Numbered from the stretch's first letter, positions 27,803 through 37,385 are shown. The stretch is DNA of 64,000 bases from Chloroflexota bacterium (GCA_017853275.1 JAFMJV010000003.1:1-64000); one strand, 5' to 3'. The notes: a model not told the origin generated them from the letters alone. Numbers and translations: made by a program.

Positions 27803-28624
27803 TCAGGGGACCATCACCCAGCGCGAGGCGCTCGTGGTGCGGCGGACCTGAAGGCCGGAGGCGCCCTTGAGGATCGCGTGGCAGCGGACCTCTCCGTCCC
27901 GCTCGTCGGACTGCTGCGGGTCGACCGCGTTGGCGATCCCGAGGACCCCAGCGGCGTCCGCGGTGCCCTGCCGGCGGGCGATCACCTCCTCGGCCGAGGT
28001 GAGCGGGGTCTCGCACGGCTCGCCGATCGCCGCGATCCGCGAGACGCTCCCGGCGGGAAGCCCGCGCAGGACCGCGTTGAACGTGTGCGCGCGGTCCCCG
28101 TGGATGAAGAGCGTCATCCCCCGGATCGTCCCGGACCGGTGCTCGCCGAGGGAGGCGCTGAGGTCCGTGAAGAGGGAGGGGTCGGCCTCCGCGTAGGCGC
28201 GGGCGGAGAGGCAGCGGAGCGTCGTCCCCGGGCGCGAGGGGACGCCGAGGTGGATCGAGCGGGTGGAGGCGATCGGGAGGATCGCGGTGCTCCCCACCCG
28301 GTCCCAGGCGAGGAGGACGCCGTCCGTCCCCGGGATGCCGACATCGACGCTGAAGGTCCGGGAGAGGGCCGTGGTCTCCTGCCCGCACTGGGTGGCGTTC
28401 CCGATGATCCGGTAGCCGGTGCGGGTGACGAAGCCGGCGCCGGCGAAGGAGGCGACCACCGTTCCGGCCTCCGTCCCCGGGCGGACGCTCACGATCGTCG
28501 CGCTCCCGCCACCGGAGTAGCCGATGACGCGCTCCGGCACGGCCGCGTGCGCCGGCGACGGTCCGGCGAGGCCCGCGACGAGGAGGAGGCCGAGGGCGAG
28601 CGGGCGGAGAAGGGGACGGCGCAT
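27803..28624 (-). CDS. Secreted protein of unknown function (paralogue of the gene at 13553)
   Basis: The 273-residue protein has a Sec signal (RPLALGLLLVAGLAGPSPAHA, cleavage near residue 27). The mature domain carries Cys pairs in ATQCGQ, TLRCLS, GEPCET and VRCHAI, and ends in a Trp-Val-Met-Val-Pro strand. It has the same overall length, cysteine order and several local motifs as the protein at 13553-14353, so the two are probably distant paralogues. No catalytic motif or named family is recognised. A surface or extracellular role is the most that can be said. Confidence 0.65.
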   Translation of the reverse strand: MRRPLLRPLALGLLLVAGLAGPSPAHAAVPERVIGYSGGGSATIVSVRPGTEAGTVVASFAGAGFVTRTGYRIIGNATQCGQETTALSRTFSVDVGIPGTDGVLLAWDRVGSTAILPIASTRSIHLGVPSRPGTTLRCLSARAYAEADPSLFTDLSASLGEHRSGTIRGMTLFIHGDRAHTFNAVLRGLPAGSVSRIAAIGEPCETPLTSAEEVIARRQGTADAAGVLGIANAVDPQQSDERDGEVRCHAILKGASGLQVRRTTSASRWVMVP

Positions 28625-28705
28625 CGTGGCTCCCGTGGGTCGCGGACGTCCGGCGCCGCGTCCCGGTGATGATGGGCGCCGGGCGACCCGGGGGCAAGGG
28701 CGGGC

Positions 28706-28711
28706 TACGAT
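28706..28711 (+). promoter_or_regulatory. -10 box (TACGAT) of a probable leaderless transcript
   Basis: TACGAT ends six bases before GTG 28718, with only a G run between. The G run could alternatively act as a poor ribosome binding site, so leaderless initiation is probable rather than certain. Confidence 0.35.
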
Positions 28712-28717
28712 CGGGGG

Positions 28718-29368
28718 GTGCTGCTCACCGAGGCCGTCGCCCGGCTCGCCGATCCGCCGCGCCCCCTCCCGGAAGGGCCCGCGATCCTCGATCCGCGCGT
28801 CCTCGCGCGGGCCCCGGATCCGCCCGGGTGGGTCGTCCCGCCCGGGATCCCGCCCGCGCGGGACGCGGCCGGGCTCGTCCTCCTCTACCCGGACCCCGCC
28901 GGCGAAGCGCACCTCATCCTCACCGTCCGTCATCCGGGCGCCCACCGGCACGCCGGCCAGGTGAGCCTCCCCGGTGGCCGGCGCGACCCGGGGGACGACT
29001 TCCCGGCCGGGACCGCGCTGCGGGAGGCGGAGGAGGAGATCGGGCTCGACCGCGCCCGCCATCCGGTGCGCATCCTCGGCACGCTCGATCCGATCGACGT
29101 GCGCGTCTCGGGCTTCCTCCTTGTCCCGGTCGTCGGTGTGACGGAGCGGGAGCCGGAGCTGGTCCCCGATCCGCACGAGGTGGCGCGGATCCTCCACGTT
29201 CCGCTGCGGGTCTTCCTCCCCGGCGCGCCGATCGAGGTCGTGGAGGAGGAGTGGGAGGGCCGGCGGCTCCGCTACGGCGCCTTCCCGGTGGACGGGTACC
29301 GGGTCTGGGGGGCGACCGGCCGCCTGCTCGGCCAGCTCGGCGCGCTCCTGGGGTCCGCTCCCGGCTGA
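28718..29368 (+). CDS. Nudix hydrolase, CoA pyrophosphatase-like
   Basis: The 216-residue protein contains the Nudix box G-x5-E-x7-REUxEExGU in the form GGRRDPGDDFPAGTALREAEEEIGL, with the catalytic REAEEE metal-binding core. Ahead of it is the CoA-family motif LILTVRHPGAHRHAGQVSLPGG, which marks enzymes that hydrolyse coenzyme A and its derivatives to 3',5'-ADP and 4'-phosphopantetheine. An N-terminal extension of about 45 residues is Pro-rich. It overlaps no neighbour and stops 13 bases before a convergent cupin gene. Confidence 0.85.
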   Translation: MLLTEAVARLADPPRPLPEGPAILDPRVLARAPDPPGWVVPPGIPPARDAAGLVLLYPDPAGEAHLILTVRHPGAHRHAGQVSLPGGRRDPGDDFPAGTALREAEEEIGLDRARHPVRILGTLDPIDVRVSGFLLVPVVGVTEREPELVPDPHEVARILHVPLRVFLPGAPIEVVEEEWEGRRLRYGAFPVDGYRVWGATGRLLGQLGALLGSAPG

Positions 29369-29381
29369 TCGGGGACAGGAC

Positions 29382-29855
29382 CTACCAGGGCTCCCCTTCC
29401 GTCTCGTCGTGCTCGTCGCGGCGGACCGGCCGCTCGGCGAGGGCGCCATCCGCGGGCGTCACGGACGGCGCCGGGTCCTCTGCCACGATCGGCTCCGCGA
29501 GGCCGTCCAGGACCGTGGCGGTGGCCGCGGCCGCCTCCGCGAGCTCCACGACGAGGAGACGCATCTCCGAGCCGTCCGTCCATGCGCCGTGCGGGACGCC
29601 CGGAGGGATGGAGACGGCCTCGCCGTGGGAGATGCGGATCCGCTCGTCCCCCACCTGGATCCAGCCGCCGCCGCTCACCACGACGAGGAGGGTCGTCCCG
29701 GTGGCGGTGTGGGGCGGGACGAGGGCGCGGCGGGCGAGGGCGAGCTCGGAGACGTTCGCGCGCGGGTCATCCCAGATCGTCTGGCCGGCCGCTCCCTGGC
29801 TGCCGGGGGTGCCGAGGGCGCGCCGATGCCCGGGACCGAAGCGATGGATCTCCAC
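29382..29855 (-). CDS. Cupin-domain protein
   Basis: The 157-residue protein has one cupin barrel. Motif 1 is VPPHTATGTTLLVVVSGGGWIQVGDE and motif 2 is AVSIPPGVPHGAWTD. The first motif retains only one His (PPHTATGTT rather than HxH), so metal binding may be weaker or different from canonical cupins, and an enzyme role is unproven. The tail after residue 115 is acidic and probably disordered. It is the second gene of a minus-strand pair with the membrane protein at 29883. Confidence 0.75.
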   Translation of the reverse strand: MEIHRFGPGHRRALGTPGSQGAAGQTIWDDPRANVSELALARRALVPPHTATGTTLLVVVSGGGWIQVGDERIRISHGEAVSIPPGVPHGAWTDGSEMRLLVVELAEAAAATATVLDGLAEPIVAEDPAPSVTPADGALAERPVRRDEHDETEGEPW

Positions 29856-29882
29856 CGGGGCGGGCCGGCGCGGTCGGGGCCG

Positions 29883-30371
29883 CTAGCCGCGGCGGCGCTT
29901 GCGGATCGTGGAGGCGCCGCGCTGTGCCGGCCGGCCGGAGGCGGTCCGGCTGCCACTGGAGCGGCTGCGCACGGTGGCCTCCGGGTCCTTGTACTTCTGG
30001 GCGCTGAAGGAGCGCGCGCGGCGGAGCTGCTCGTTGTACGCGTCGATGAGCGGCGGGAAGCGGACGAAGCGGATCCAGATGAAGGTGGCGCAGCCGATGA
30101 CGATCGTGGCGATCACGAAGGCGAAGTAGAAGCTGAAGATCGCCTCCACGAGGACGAGCCCGAAGACGCAGATCCCCGTCCACAGAAGCCACTCGTGGAG
30201 GTCCACGAGGACCGGGTGGCGATGGAGGCGCCGGGTCTGGACGTTGTAGAGGACGACCGCCCCGATGAGCAGCACGAAGGCGCCGATCGAGATCGGGTAG
30301 AAGATGTCCTGGAAGTTGCCGGCGTTGAAGCCGCCCTTCCGGAAGAGCGCATCGAGAATGTCGATCTTCAC
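29883..30371 (-). CDS. Three-helix membrane protein, unknown function
   Basis: The 162-residue protein has three hydrophobic segments (about residues 27-43, 62-78 and 80-100) and a highly basic, Arg/Ser-rich C-terminus of about 45 residues that should face the cytoplasm. Its N-terminus (MKIDILDALFRKGGFNAGNF) is amphipathic. I do not recognise a family. GTG 30371 has no ribosome binding site, but a -10 box sits seven bases upstream. It is divergent from the purH-like gene and followed by the cupin gene 27 bases on. Confidence 0.6.
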   Translation of the reverse strand: MKIDILDALFRKGGFNAGNFQDIFYPISIGAFVLLIGAVVLYNVQTRRLHRHPVLVDLHEWLLWTGICVFGLVLVEAIFSFYFAFVIATIVIGCATFIWIRFVRFPPLIDAYNEQLRRARSFSAQKYKDPEATVRSRSSGSRTASGRPAQRGASTIRKRRRG

Positions 30372-30378
30372 GGGCGGG

Positions 30379-30384
30379 AGGATA
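30379..30384 (-). promoter_or_regulatory. -10 box (TATCCT) of a probable leaderless transcript
   Basis: On the minus strand TATCCT ends seven bases before GTG 30371 with no Shine-Dalgarno sequence. It is a minus-strand copy of the pattern seen at plus-strand genes in this window. Confidence 0.4.
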
Positions 30385-30475
30385 GCAGAGGGCGGGCAGG
30401 GCCCTGTGCGATACTCGGCGCAGGCGGGACCCCCGGCGACGCGGCCGGCGCAGCGGTCCCGGGGACGGAGGGTTC

Positions 30476-31912
30476 GTGCGCGTCCTGCTCTCGGTCGCCG
30501 ATCGCAGCGGGCTCGTGGATCTCGTCCACGCGCTCCGGGAGCGGGGCGCCGAGATCCTCGCGGATGAGCCCACCCGGGCGGCCCTCGCCGAGGATGGTCT
30601 CCAGGTCACGCAGGCGCCCCGTCCGCTCCCCGCGCTGCACGAGGCGGGGGTCGATCTCCTCATCGCGAACCTCCCGGCGCTCCCCGCCGGTCCGGGCGTC
30701 CTCCCCGTGGACGAGCTCGCGGGACGGATCGACCCGGAGCGCGTGGCGCTCATCGTGGCCGCGGCGCGCGACCTGCCGGGCGTAGCCGTGGTGACCGAGC
30801 CGCGCCGCTACCGGGAGCTCCTGGACGAGCTGGCCCGCCACGACACGGTCTCCTCCGAGCTCCGCGTCCGGCTCGCCGCCGAGGCGCTCGCCCACGTGGC
30901 GGAGCGGACCGCGGAGGCAGCCGCCGTCCTCCAGCGCCTCGCGGGCGGCCGCTTCCCGGAGCGGCTCCCGATCGTCCTCCATCGGGAGCGCGCCCTCGCC
31001 TACGGCCAGAACCCGCACCAGGAGGCTGCGCTCTACCGGGTCGGGGAGCGCCAGGCCGGGACGCTCGTGGGGGCGACCCTCCTCCAGGGCGGGGCGCCCA
31101 CCTTCAACGACCTCCTCGACCTGGACGCCGCGTGGCGCATCGCGCGCGACTTCGGTGGACCCACCTGCGCGATCGTGAAGCAGCAGGACCCGGTCGGCCT
31201 GGCCACGAACGAGACGGCGGTCGTCGCGTACCGCCGCGCCGTGGAGGGTGACCCGGTGGGCGCGATCGGCGCGGTCCTTGCGCTCAACCGGATCGTGGAC
31301 GCGGAGACGGCCGGGGAGGTCGCGCTCGGCAGCTACGAGGCGCTCCTCGCCCCCGGCTTCGCGCCGGAGGCCCGGGCGATCCTCGCCGAGCGGCCGCAGC
31401 TCGCGCTCCTCGCCCTCGGCGAGCCCGCCGGTCCGGCGGCCGAGCATCCCGCCGCGGAGCTGGAGCTGCGCCGGATCGACGGCGGGATCCTCGTGGAGAC
31501 ACGGGACCGGCTGGAGATGGAGCACGACGCCCTCCGGGTCGTCACCCAGCGGCGCCCCACGCTGGAAGAGCTGACGGACCTCCTCTTCGCGTGGCGCGCG
31601 GTCCGCCATGCACGGAGCACGGCGGTCGTCCTCGCGCGCCACGCCGCGCTCGTCGGGGTGGGGGCCGGGCAGGCGAGCCGGCTCGCGGCCACGGAGCTCG
31701 CCCTCCACCGGGCGGGCGAGCGGGCGGACCACGCGGCGCTCGCAGCGGATGCCTACTTCCCCTTCGCGGACGCGATCGTCCTCGCCGCGGAGCGGGGCGT
31801 GACGGCGATCATCCAGCCCGGTGGATCGGTGCGCGACGAGATGGCGGTGGAGGTCGCCGACCGTCATCATCTGGCTATGGTCTTCACCGGCCGCCGGCAC
31901 TACCGCCGCTGA
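30476..31912 (+). CDS. purH: PurH-like protein (AICAR transformylase/IMP cyclohydrolase family) with altered active-site residues
   Basis: The 478-residue protein aligns along its whole length with PurH, the bifunctional enzyme of the last two steps of IMP synthesis. Family landmarks kept are [39 protein letters not shown] and the C-terminal [12 protein letters not shown]...[10 protein letters not shown]. Changed positions are striking. The catalytic KHxNPCG of the transformylase is KQQDPVG (Lys235, Gln236). In the cyclohydrolase half the STGGTA loop is ADEPTR, the GRVKTLHP motif is missing, and DIGGPxMxRAAAKN is only vaguely recognisable. It is about 40 residues short of usual. Either activity is altered, or this is a paralogue. 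GTG start; no other pur gene is adjacent. Confidence 0.8.
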   Translation: MRVLLSVADRSGLVDLVHALRERGAEILADEPTRAALAEDGLQVTQAPRPLPALHEAGVDLLIANLPALPAGPGVLPVDELAGRIDPERVALIVAAARDLPGVAVVTEPRRYRELLDELARHDTVSSELRVRLAAEALAHVAERTAEAAAVLQRLAGGRFPERLPIVLHRERALAYGQNPHQEAALYRVGERQAGTLVGATLLQGGAPTFNDLLDLDAAWRIARDFGGPTCAIVKQQDPVGLATNETAVVAYRRAVEGDPVGAIGAVLALNRIVDAETAGEVALGSYEALLAPGFAPEARAILAERPQLALLALGEPAGPAAEHPAAELELRRIDGGILVETRDRLEMEHDALRVVTQRRPTLEELTDLLFAWRAVRHARSTAVVLARHAALVGVGAGQASRLAATELALHRAGERADHAALAADAYFPFADAIVLAAERGVTAIIQPGGSVRDEMAVEVADRHHLAMVFTGRRHYRR

Positions 31913-32010
31913 GGCGCGCGGTCCCCATCGCCGGCCCCCCGGCCCGGTCAGGACCCGCTCATGCTCCCGCGGCTCCGGTGCGAGCCGCCCGATCCTGGAG
32001 GTCCTGTCCC

Positions 32011-32988
32011 ATGGAATCGCTCTTCGCCCTGGAGATGGTCCGCGTCACGGAGGCGGCCGCGATCGCGTCGGCGCGGCTGATGGGGCGGGGTGACCGGATG
32101 GGGGCCGATCACGCCGCCGTGGAGGCGATGCGCGCCGCGATGGACGCGGTGGAGATGCACGGGACGATCGTCATCGGCGAGGGGGAGCGGGACGAGGCGC
32201 CGATGCTCTGGATCGGGGAGCCGGTGGGTGCGCGCGGGGAGGGCCACCAGGAGGTCGATATCGCGGTGGACCCGCTCGAGGGGACGAACCTCGTGGCGCA
32301 CGGCCAGCCGAACGCGGTCACCGTCCTTGCGGCGTCCGAGCGCGGCGGCCTCCTCCACGCCCCGGACACCTACCTCGAGAAGCTGTGCGTGGGTCCGGTC
32401 GCGGCAGGCCACGTGGATATCACCGCGACCCCCACGGAGAACGTGCGGGCGATCGCGTCCGCGCTCCGGCGCGACGTCCGGGATATCACCGTGATCATCC
32501 TCGAGCGGCCGCGCCACGAGGCGCTCATCGACGAGGTCCGGGCGACCGGTGCCCGGATCAAGCTGATCAGCGACGGCGACATGGCGGCGGCGATCTCGTG
32601 TGCGGTCTCGGGGACGGGTGTCCACGCGGTGATGGGGATCGGCGGCGCGCCGGAGGGCGTGATCACGGCCGCGGCGCTGAAGTGCCTGGGCGGTGAGATC
32701 CAGGCGCGCTTCCGCTTCCGCAACGACGAGGAGCGCGCACGCGCGGAGAAGATGGGGACGACCGCGGACGAGACGCGCGTCCTGCGCACGGACGACCTCG
32801 CCCCGGGGGAGCGGCTCGTCTTCGCGGCCTCCGGCGTGACGAGCGGCGACCTCCTCCACGGCGTCCGCTTCTTCGGCGGCGGCGCGCGGACGCACTCGCT
32901 CGTCATGGACTACCGCGGCCAGCAGGTCCGCTTCGTGGACACCGTCCACATGTTCGACCGGAGCAAGCCCCCGGCGGTCCGGCTCTAG
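32011..32988 (+). CDS. glpX: Class II fructose-1,6-bisphosphatase GlpX
   Basis: This cytosolic enzyme removes the 1-phosphate of fructose 1,6-bisphosphate in gluconeogenesis; related proteins also act on sedoheptulose bisphosphate. The 325-residue protein has the lithium-sensitive phosphatase motifs: [16 protein letters not shown] with the metal-binding Glu, [13 protein letters not shown] (Asp-Pro-Leu-Glu-Gly-Thr) and [18 protein letters not shown] lies ten bases before ATG 32011. It stands alone between purH and folK. Length and motifs match family norms, so normal function is expected. Confidence 0.95.
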   Translation: MESLFALEMVRVTEAAAIASARLMGRGDRMGADHAAVEAMRAAMDAVEMHGTIVIGEGERDEAPMLWIGEPVGARGEGHQEVDIAVDPLEGTNLVAHGQPNAVTVLAASERGGLLHAPDTYLEKLCVGPVAAGHVDITATPTENVRAIASALRRDVRDITVIILERPRHEALIDEVRATGARIKLISDGDMAAAISCAVSGTGVHAVMGIGGAPEGVITAAALKCLGGEIQARFRFRNDEERARAEKMGTTADETRVLRTDDLAPGERLVFAASGVTSGDLLHGVRFFGGGARTHSLVMDYRGQQVRFVDTVHMFDRSKPPAVRL

Positions 32989-32992
32989 GCGC

Positions 32993-33592
32993 TCAGCCCG
33001 CCGCGACCCAGCCGCCGCGCCGCGCATCCCACGCGCCGGCCCGGCGGATCGCATCCGGACCCTCCGCCACCTCCTGGCGGTCCCGGAGCGTGGCGGTGGT
33101 CGCACCCCACCCGGGCGGGACGAGCCCGGGCGCCAGATCGGCGAGCGGCGCGAGGACGAAGAGCCGCTGGGCGGCGGATGCGTGCGGGACCTGGAGCCAC
33201 TGGACGGCGCCCTTCGCGGGATCGTCGCTCCGTGCAGCGGGCGCGCGCTCCACGCGGAGGCGGGCACGGCCGAAGACGAGGAGGTCGAGATCGAGCTCCC
33301 GCGGCCCCCAGCGGAACCGCTCCTGCCGGCCGAAGCCGCGCTCCAGGCCCTTGAGGAGGACGAGAAGGTCCATCGCGCCGGTCGCGGGATCGGGACCCGC
33401 GGGGACGTCCACGGCGACGACCGCGTTGTGGAAATCGGGCTGGTCCGTCACCCCCACCGGCCGCGTGACGTAGAGCGGCGAGACGGCGCGCAGGCGGACC
33501 CCGGGGAGCTCCGCGAGCGCGTGGACGGCCGCCTCCAGGGTGGCCCGCGCGTCGCCCAGGTTCGCGCCGATCCCGATGTAGGCGCGGACCAT
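32993..33592 (-). CDS. folK: 2-Amino-4-hydroxy-6-hydroxymethyldihydropteridine pyrophosphokinase
   Basis: HPPK transfers pyrophosphate from ATP to the pterin alcohol in folate synthesis. The 199-residue protein has IGIGANLGDARATL at the N-terminus, YVTRPVGVTDQPDFHNAVV, and the signature FRWGPRELDLDLLVFG with the two metal-binding Asp residues. It is longer than E. coli FolK (159) by a C-terminal extension of about 35 residues. ATG 33592 was chosen because it places the start right before the conserved first strand. folP and folB are not adjacent. It may be co-transcribed with the binding-protein genes upstream (23-base gap). Confidence 0.92.
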   Translation of the reverse strand: MVRAYIGIGANLGDARATLEAAVHALAELPGVRLRAVSPLYVTRPVGVTDQPDFHNAVVAVDVPAGPDPATGAMDLLVLLKGLERGFGRQERFRWGPRELDLDLLVFGRARLRVERAPAARSDDPAKGAVQWLQVPHASAAQRLFVLAPLADLAPGLVPPGWGATTATLRDRQEVAEGPDAIRRAGAWDARRGGWVAAG

Positions 33593-33615
33593 CCGGCCGG
33601 TGCCGGCAGACGCGC

Positions 33616-34899
33616 TCAGCCGCCCGCCTCGATCCGCTCCACGAAGAGCCAATCACCGGTCCCCGGCCGCGCGGGGTCCGCGTCGATCGTGAGGTCGGCA
33701 CGGTAGAGCGAGGCGGCCCGGACCGACAGGTCGCCGTGGGCGTCGAAGGAGATCGGGCCGAGGACGGTGGGGAAGACCATGGCGGGGTCCGTGACCGTGG
33801 CGCGGACCGCCTCCCGGGTCACCGGTCCCCCGGCCGCGACGCGTTCGATCGCCGCCACGATGATCTCTGCGCAGGCGTAGGCGTTCTGCGCGTAGGCGGC
33901 AGGGTCGGCTCCGGTCCGCTCACGGTAGGCGCGCTGGAACGCGTCCCCGCCGGGACCGTCCGGGAGCGCCGCGTCGGCACTCCAGCTGTTCGCGGCGGCC
34001 GCGCCGGCCGCGCCGAGGAAGGAGCCCGGGTCATCGCCGGTGCCGTCCACGAGACCGCCGGAGAGGAAGGGGAGATCGCCGAGACCCGCCTCGGCCATCG
34101 CCATGCGCAGGAGGGCGGCCCCCGTGGCGGTCGAGCCCCCGAAGAGGACCGCATCCGCCCCGGTGGCGGCGATCTCGGCCACGACGGCGGCATGATCGGC
34201 CGCGCTGCCGGGAAGGCTCCAGCGCCCGGCGACCGTCCCGCCGAGCGGCTCCCAGGCGGCCGTGAAGCCATCGGCGACGCCGACGCCGTAGGGATCGCTG
34301 TCATCCAGGACCGCGATGGCGCGGATCCCGAGGGCGTCCCACGCGTACCGGGCGAGCGCCACGGAGAGGAGATCGTCCGTGCCGATCACCCGGACGAAGG
34401 CGTTCCCGGGTGCCTGCGGGCTGCGCAGCGCCGCGGCCTCCGGGCCGACCGTCAGATCGGGGTTCGTGACGGTGACGGCGCACTGGACGAGACCGGCTTC
34501 GCTGGAGACCGGGATCTGGGCCTGAGCGTGCACCGTGTTGTAGGGACCGATGACCGCGACGACGGAGGGATCGGCCACGAAGGCCGCGATGTCCCGTGCG
34601 CCCTTCGCTGGATCCGGGACGCCGTCGACCGCGCCGTCGAGCGGAACGAGCTCGAGCTCGATCCCGGGCACCTCGAGCGTTGCGAGACCGAGCTCGGCCG
34701 CCGTCTGCCCGGAGGTCGCGATCGTGCCGAACGAGCCCGTGAGGGGGGCCGTGAAGCCGATGCGCAGGGTCCGGACCTCCTCGGCGAGGGCGGCGGCGCC
34801 AAGCGCGAGGGATGCCACGACGACCGCGCCGGCGATCGCGGCCCCGCGGCGGACGAGGTGGCGGGGCGTGCGCGGGGAGGGGGTCGCTCGGCCCGTCAT
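33616..34899 (-). CDS. LivJ-type periplasmic binding protein (third of three)
   Basis: The 427-residue protein has an Arg-rich Sec signal (residues 1-40, ending AALA) and a mature type 1 periplasmic-binding fold: RIGFTAPLTGSFGTIATSG, VAVIGPYNTVHAQAQIPVSSEAGL, a LDDSDPYGVGVADGF interdomain region, and VLGPISFDAHGD near the C-terminus. This family binds branched-chain amino acids, amides or aromatic acids. There is no lipobox. It follows the second paralogue with a 3-base gap and shares with it the ending GDW(L/I)F(V/I)E. Ligand unknown. Confidence 0.82.
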   Translation of the reverse strand: MTGRATPSPRTPRHLVRRGAAIAGAVVVASLALGAAALAEEVRTLRIGFTAPLTGSFGTIATSGQTAAELGLATLEVPGIELELVPLDGAVDGVPDPAKGARDIAAFVADPSVVAVIGPYNTVHAQAQIPVSSEAGLVQCAVTVTNPDLTVGPEAAALRSPQAPGNAFVRVIGTDDLLSVALARYAWDALGIRAIAVLDDSDPYGVGVADGFTAAWEPLGGTVAGRWSLPGSAADHAAVVAEIAATGADAVLFGGSTATGAALLRMAMAEAGLGDLPFLSGGLVDGTGDDPGSFLGAAGAAAANSWSADAALPDGPGGDAFQRAYRERTGADPAAYAQNAYACAEIIVAAIERVAAGGPVTREAVRATVTDPAMVFPTVLGPISFDAHGDLSVRAASLYRADLTIDADPARPGTGDWLFVERIEAGG

Positions 34900-34902
34900 C
34901 GC

Positions 34903-36165
34903 TCAGCCCTCCTCGGAAAGGTCGACCTGCTCGATGAAGATCCAGTCGCCCACACCGGGCGTCGCGGGATCGGCATCGATCGCGAGGTCCGGCCGGTAGA
35001 ACGAGACGACGCGCAGGAGCGTGTCCCCGACGGCATCGAAGCGGATCGGCCCGAGGACGGAGAGGACCACTCCGTTGCCGGCGGTGGCCGCGGCGCGCAC
35101 CGTCTCCCGGTCGAGCGATCCACGCGCGGCGGCCTCGGCGATCGCCGCGATCACGACCTCGGCGCAGGCTGCCGCCGAGCCGCTGTAGGCGGCGACCCCG
35201 CCGAGCCCCGCATCACGAAGGAGAGCGTCGAGGTCCGCCCGGCCGGGGTAGTCATGCATCGCGGATTGGGAGGTCCACGTCCCGGCGGCGTCCGGACCGG
35301 TGAGGGCGAGGTAGGAGTCGGGCGTGTCCGCGGAGCCGTCCGCCACGCCTTCCGCCACGAGGAATGGCTTCTCGCCGAGTCCGGCAGCGACGAGCGCGAG
35401 GCGGAGCGCCGGGGCACCGGTGGCGGTCACCCCGCCGAAGTAGACGGCATCCGGCCCGGTCGCCGCGACCTCGGAGGCGATCGTCTCCAGGTCCGCCGAC
35501 CCGACCGGTGCGGTCCAGCGACCGGTGACGGTTCCGCCGAGCGCAGCAAGCTCGGCTGCGAAGGTATCCGCGATCCCCGAGCCATAGCCCTCGCCATCGT
35601 CCACCACGGCGACGTCGCGAAGCCCGAGCGTCCCGGTCGCGTAGCGCGCCATCGCCGGCCCCTGGAGGTCGTCGGTGGCCTGGACCCGCACGTAGTTGAT
35701 CCGGTCCGGGGCAGCGGCGCGCAGGGCGCGGCCCGCATCACCCTGGGTGAGCGACGGGTCGGTGTTCGCGGGCGAGCACTGGAGGAGCCCGGCCGCGTTC
35801 GAGATCGGGATCTGGCGCTCGGCCACGGAGGAGTTGAAGGGACCGACGACGGCGAGCACCGCGGGATCCGCGACGAGAGCCTCCATGTCCGCGGCACCCC
35901 TGGCGGGGTCGTGGACCCCGTTCACGGCGTGATCGAGGACGACCGGCTCGAGGCGGACCCCGGGGATCTGCGTGGTCCCGAGGAGGAGCTCCACGGCATC
36001 CCGGATCGGCCCGCTCGAGGCGAGCCCGGAGCCGGAGAGGGGAAGGGTGATCCCCACCCGGACGAGCGTCTCGTCCTGCGCGCCGACCGGTCCCGCGATC
36101 GCTCCGCCCAGCGACGCCACGAGGATCGCGGTGGCGATCCGGCTCCTGCGGCTCATCCTCGTCAT
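34903..36165 (-). CDS. LivJ-type periplasmic binding protein (second of three)
   Basis: The 420-residue protein has a Sec signal (RRSRIATAILVASLGGAIAG) and the LivJ-like order VRVGITLPLSGSGLASSG, VVGPFNSSVAERQIPISNAAG, VVDDGEGYGSGIADTF and VLGPIRFDAVGD. The residue in the ligand loop (VIGPYN in its neighbours) is VVGPFN here. Its start overlaps the stop of the first paralogue (ATGA), so the three are co-translated in a chain. Local divergence in the cleft suggests each paralogue binds a different ligand. No permease or ATPase genes are present. Confidence 0.82.
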   Translation of the reverse strand: MTRMSRRSRIATAILVASLGGAIAGPVGAQDETLVRVGITLPLSGSGLASSGPIRDAVELLLGTTQIPGVRLEPVVLDHAVNGVHDPARGAADMEALVADPAVLAVVGPFNSSVAERQIPISNAAGLLQCSPANTDPSLTQGDAGRALRAAAPDRINYVRVQATDDLQGPAMARYATGTLGLRDVAVVDDGEGYGSGIADTFAAELAALGGTVTGRWTAPVGSADLETIASEVAATGPDAVYFGGVTATGAPALRLALVAAGLGEKPFLVAEGVADGSADTPDSYLALTGPDAAGTWTSQSAMHDYPGRADLDALLRDAGLGGVAAYSGSAAACAEVVIAAIAEAAARGSLDRETVRAAATAGNGVVLSVLGPIRFDAVGDTLLRVVSFYRPDLAIDADPATPGVGDWIFIEQVDLSEEG

Positions 36166-37385
36166 CCCTCTCCCTCGATCGCGATCTGCTCGACGAACTC
36201 CCAGGTCCCGCTCCCCTCGGCGGCCGGATCCGCCGGCGCGGAGCGGAAGAGCGAGACCCAGCGCTGAACGATATCGCCGTTGGCGTCGAAGGAGATGGGA
36301 CCGAAGACCGACGCGAAGGTCCGGCCGGGGTCGGTGGCGAAGGCCCGGACCGCCTCGCGCTGCGGGTCGGACCCGCCGGCGGCGATCGCCTCGAGGACGA
36401 CATCCGCACAGGCGCTCGCCGTCGCGGCATAGGGCGGCGGCTCGCTGCCGTAGGCGGCGGCGAAGGCTTCCCGGCCCGGGTAGTCGTGGGGCGCCGCCCC
36501 CGCCGACCAGATCTCGCCGCTGCCAGGGCCCGCGGCGTCGAGGAAGGTCCCGGGCATGGAGGCCGGGCCATCGTTCGCGCCCTCGGCCACGAGGTAGGGG
36601 AGTTCCCCGAGCCCGAGCTCCACGAGGGCGCTCCGGAAGGCGCCGGCACCGGTCGCGGGGAGACCCCCGAAGTAGAACGCCTCGGGATCGGTCGCCGCGA
36701 GGCGTTCCGCGATCGCCCGCGGGTCCGCGCTGCCCACCGGCGCGGTCTCGCGCCCGGTGACCTCCCCGCCGAGCTCCATCCAGGCTGCGCTGAAGAGGTC
36801 CGCGATCGTCCGGCCGTAGACGTCGCCGTCATCCACGACCGCGATCCGGGTGAGACCGAGCCGCTCGCGCCCGAGGCGGGCCATCACCGGTGCCTGGACG
36901 GCATCGGTGGCGGAGGTGCGGATGTAGGCCGGCCGGTCCGGCCGGGCGGCGCGGAGCTCGGCAGCGCGCGGCCCCACGGTGAGCTCCGGGAGGGTGTTGC
37001 TCGGGGAACAGAGGAGGAGCCCTGCCTCCGTGGCGATCGGGATGAGGACCTCGGCCACGGACGAGTTGTAGGGGCCGATGACCGCGACCACGGACGGGTC
37101 GGCGACGAGCGCCGCGAGGTCCTCCGCCGCCTTCTCCGGGCTCCGGACCCCGTCCACGGCGTGGTCGAGGACGACGGGCTCGATCCGCACGCCGGGGATC
37201 GCAGCCCCGGCGAGGGTGAGGAGCGCACCCTCGCGGATCGGTCCGGTCGTGGCGAGGATCTCCCCGTTCAGCGGCAGGAGGATGCCGACGCGGACCACGG
37301 TCTCCTCGGCCGCCGCTGCCGGAGTCACGCCGGCGGCCGCGATGAGGAGGGCAAGGGCGATCGTGTGGATCCGGAGCCGGCTCAC
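36162..37385 (-). CDS. LivJ-type periplasmic binding protein (first of three)
   Basis: The product is 407 residues from GTG 37385, which has GAGGA five bases upstream; an in-frame GTG at 37415 would add ten residues and sits leaderless distance from a -10 box at 37421-37426, so the start is open. A Sec signal (RLRIHTIALALLIAAAG...AAAA) is followed by VRVGILLPLNGEILATTG, VIGPYNSSVAEVLIPIATEAGL and VFGPISFDANGD. It is the first gene of the tandem set. The missing transporter genes suggest the set feeds a system elsewhere or works in sensing. Confidence 0.8.
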   Translation of the reverse strand: MSRLRIHTIALALLIAAAGVTPAAAAEETVVRVGILLPLNGEILATTGPIREGALLTLAGAAIPGVRIEPVVLDHAVDGVRSPEKAAEDLAALVADPSVVAVIGPYNSSVAEVLIPIATEAGLLLCSPSNTLPELTVGPRAAELRAARPDRPAYIRTSATDAVQAPVMARLGRERLGLTRIAVVDDGDVYGRTIADLFSAAWMELGGEVTGRETAPVGSADPRAIAERLAATDPEAFYFGGLPATGAGAFRSALVELGLGELPYLVAEGANDGPASMPGTFLDAAGPGSGEIWSAGAAPHDYPGREAFAAAYGSEPPPYAATASACADVVLEAIAAGGSDPQREAVRAFATDPGRTFASVFGPISFDANGDIVQRWVSLFRSAPADPAAEGSGTWEFVEQIAIEGEG

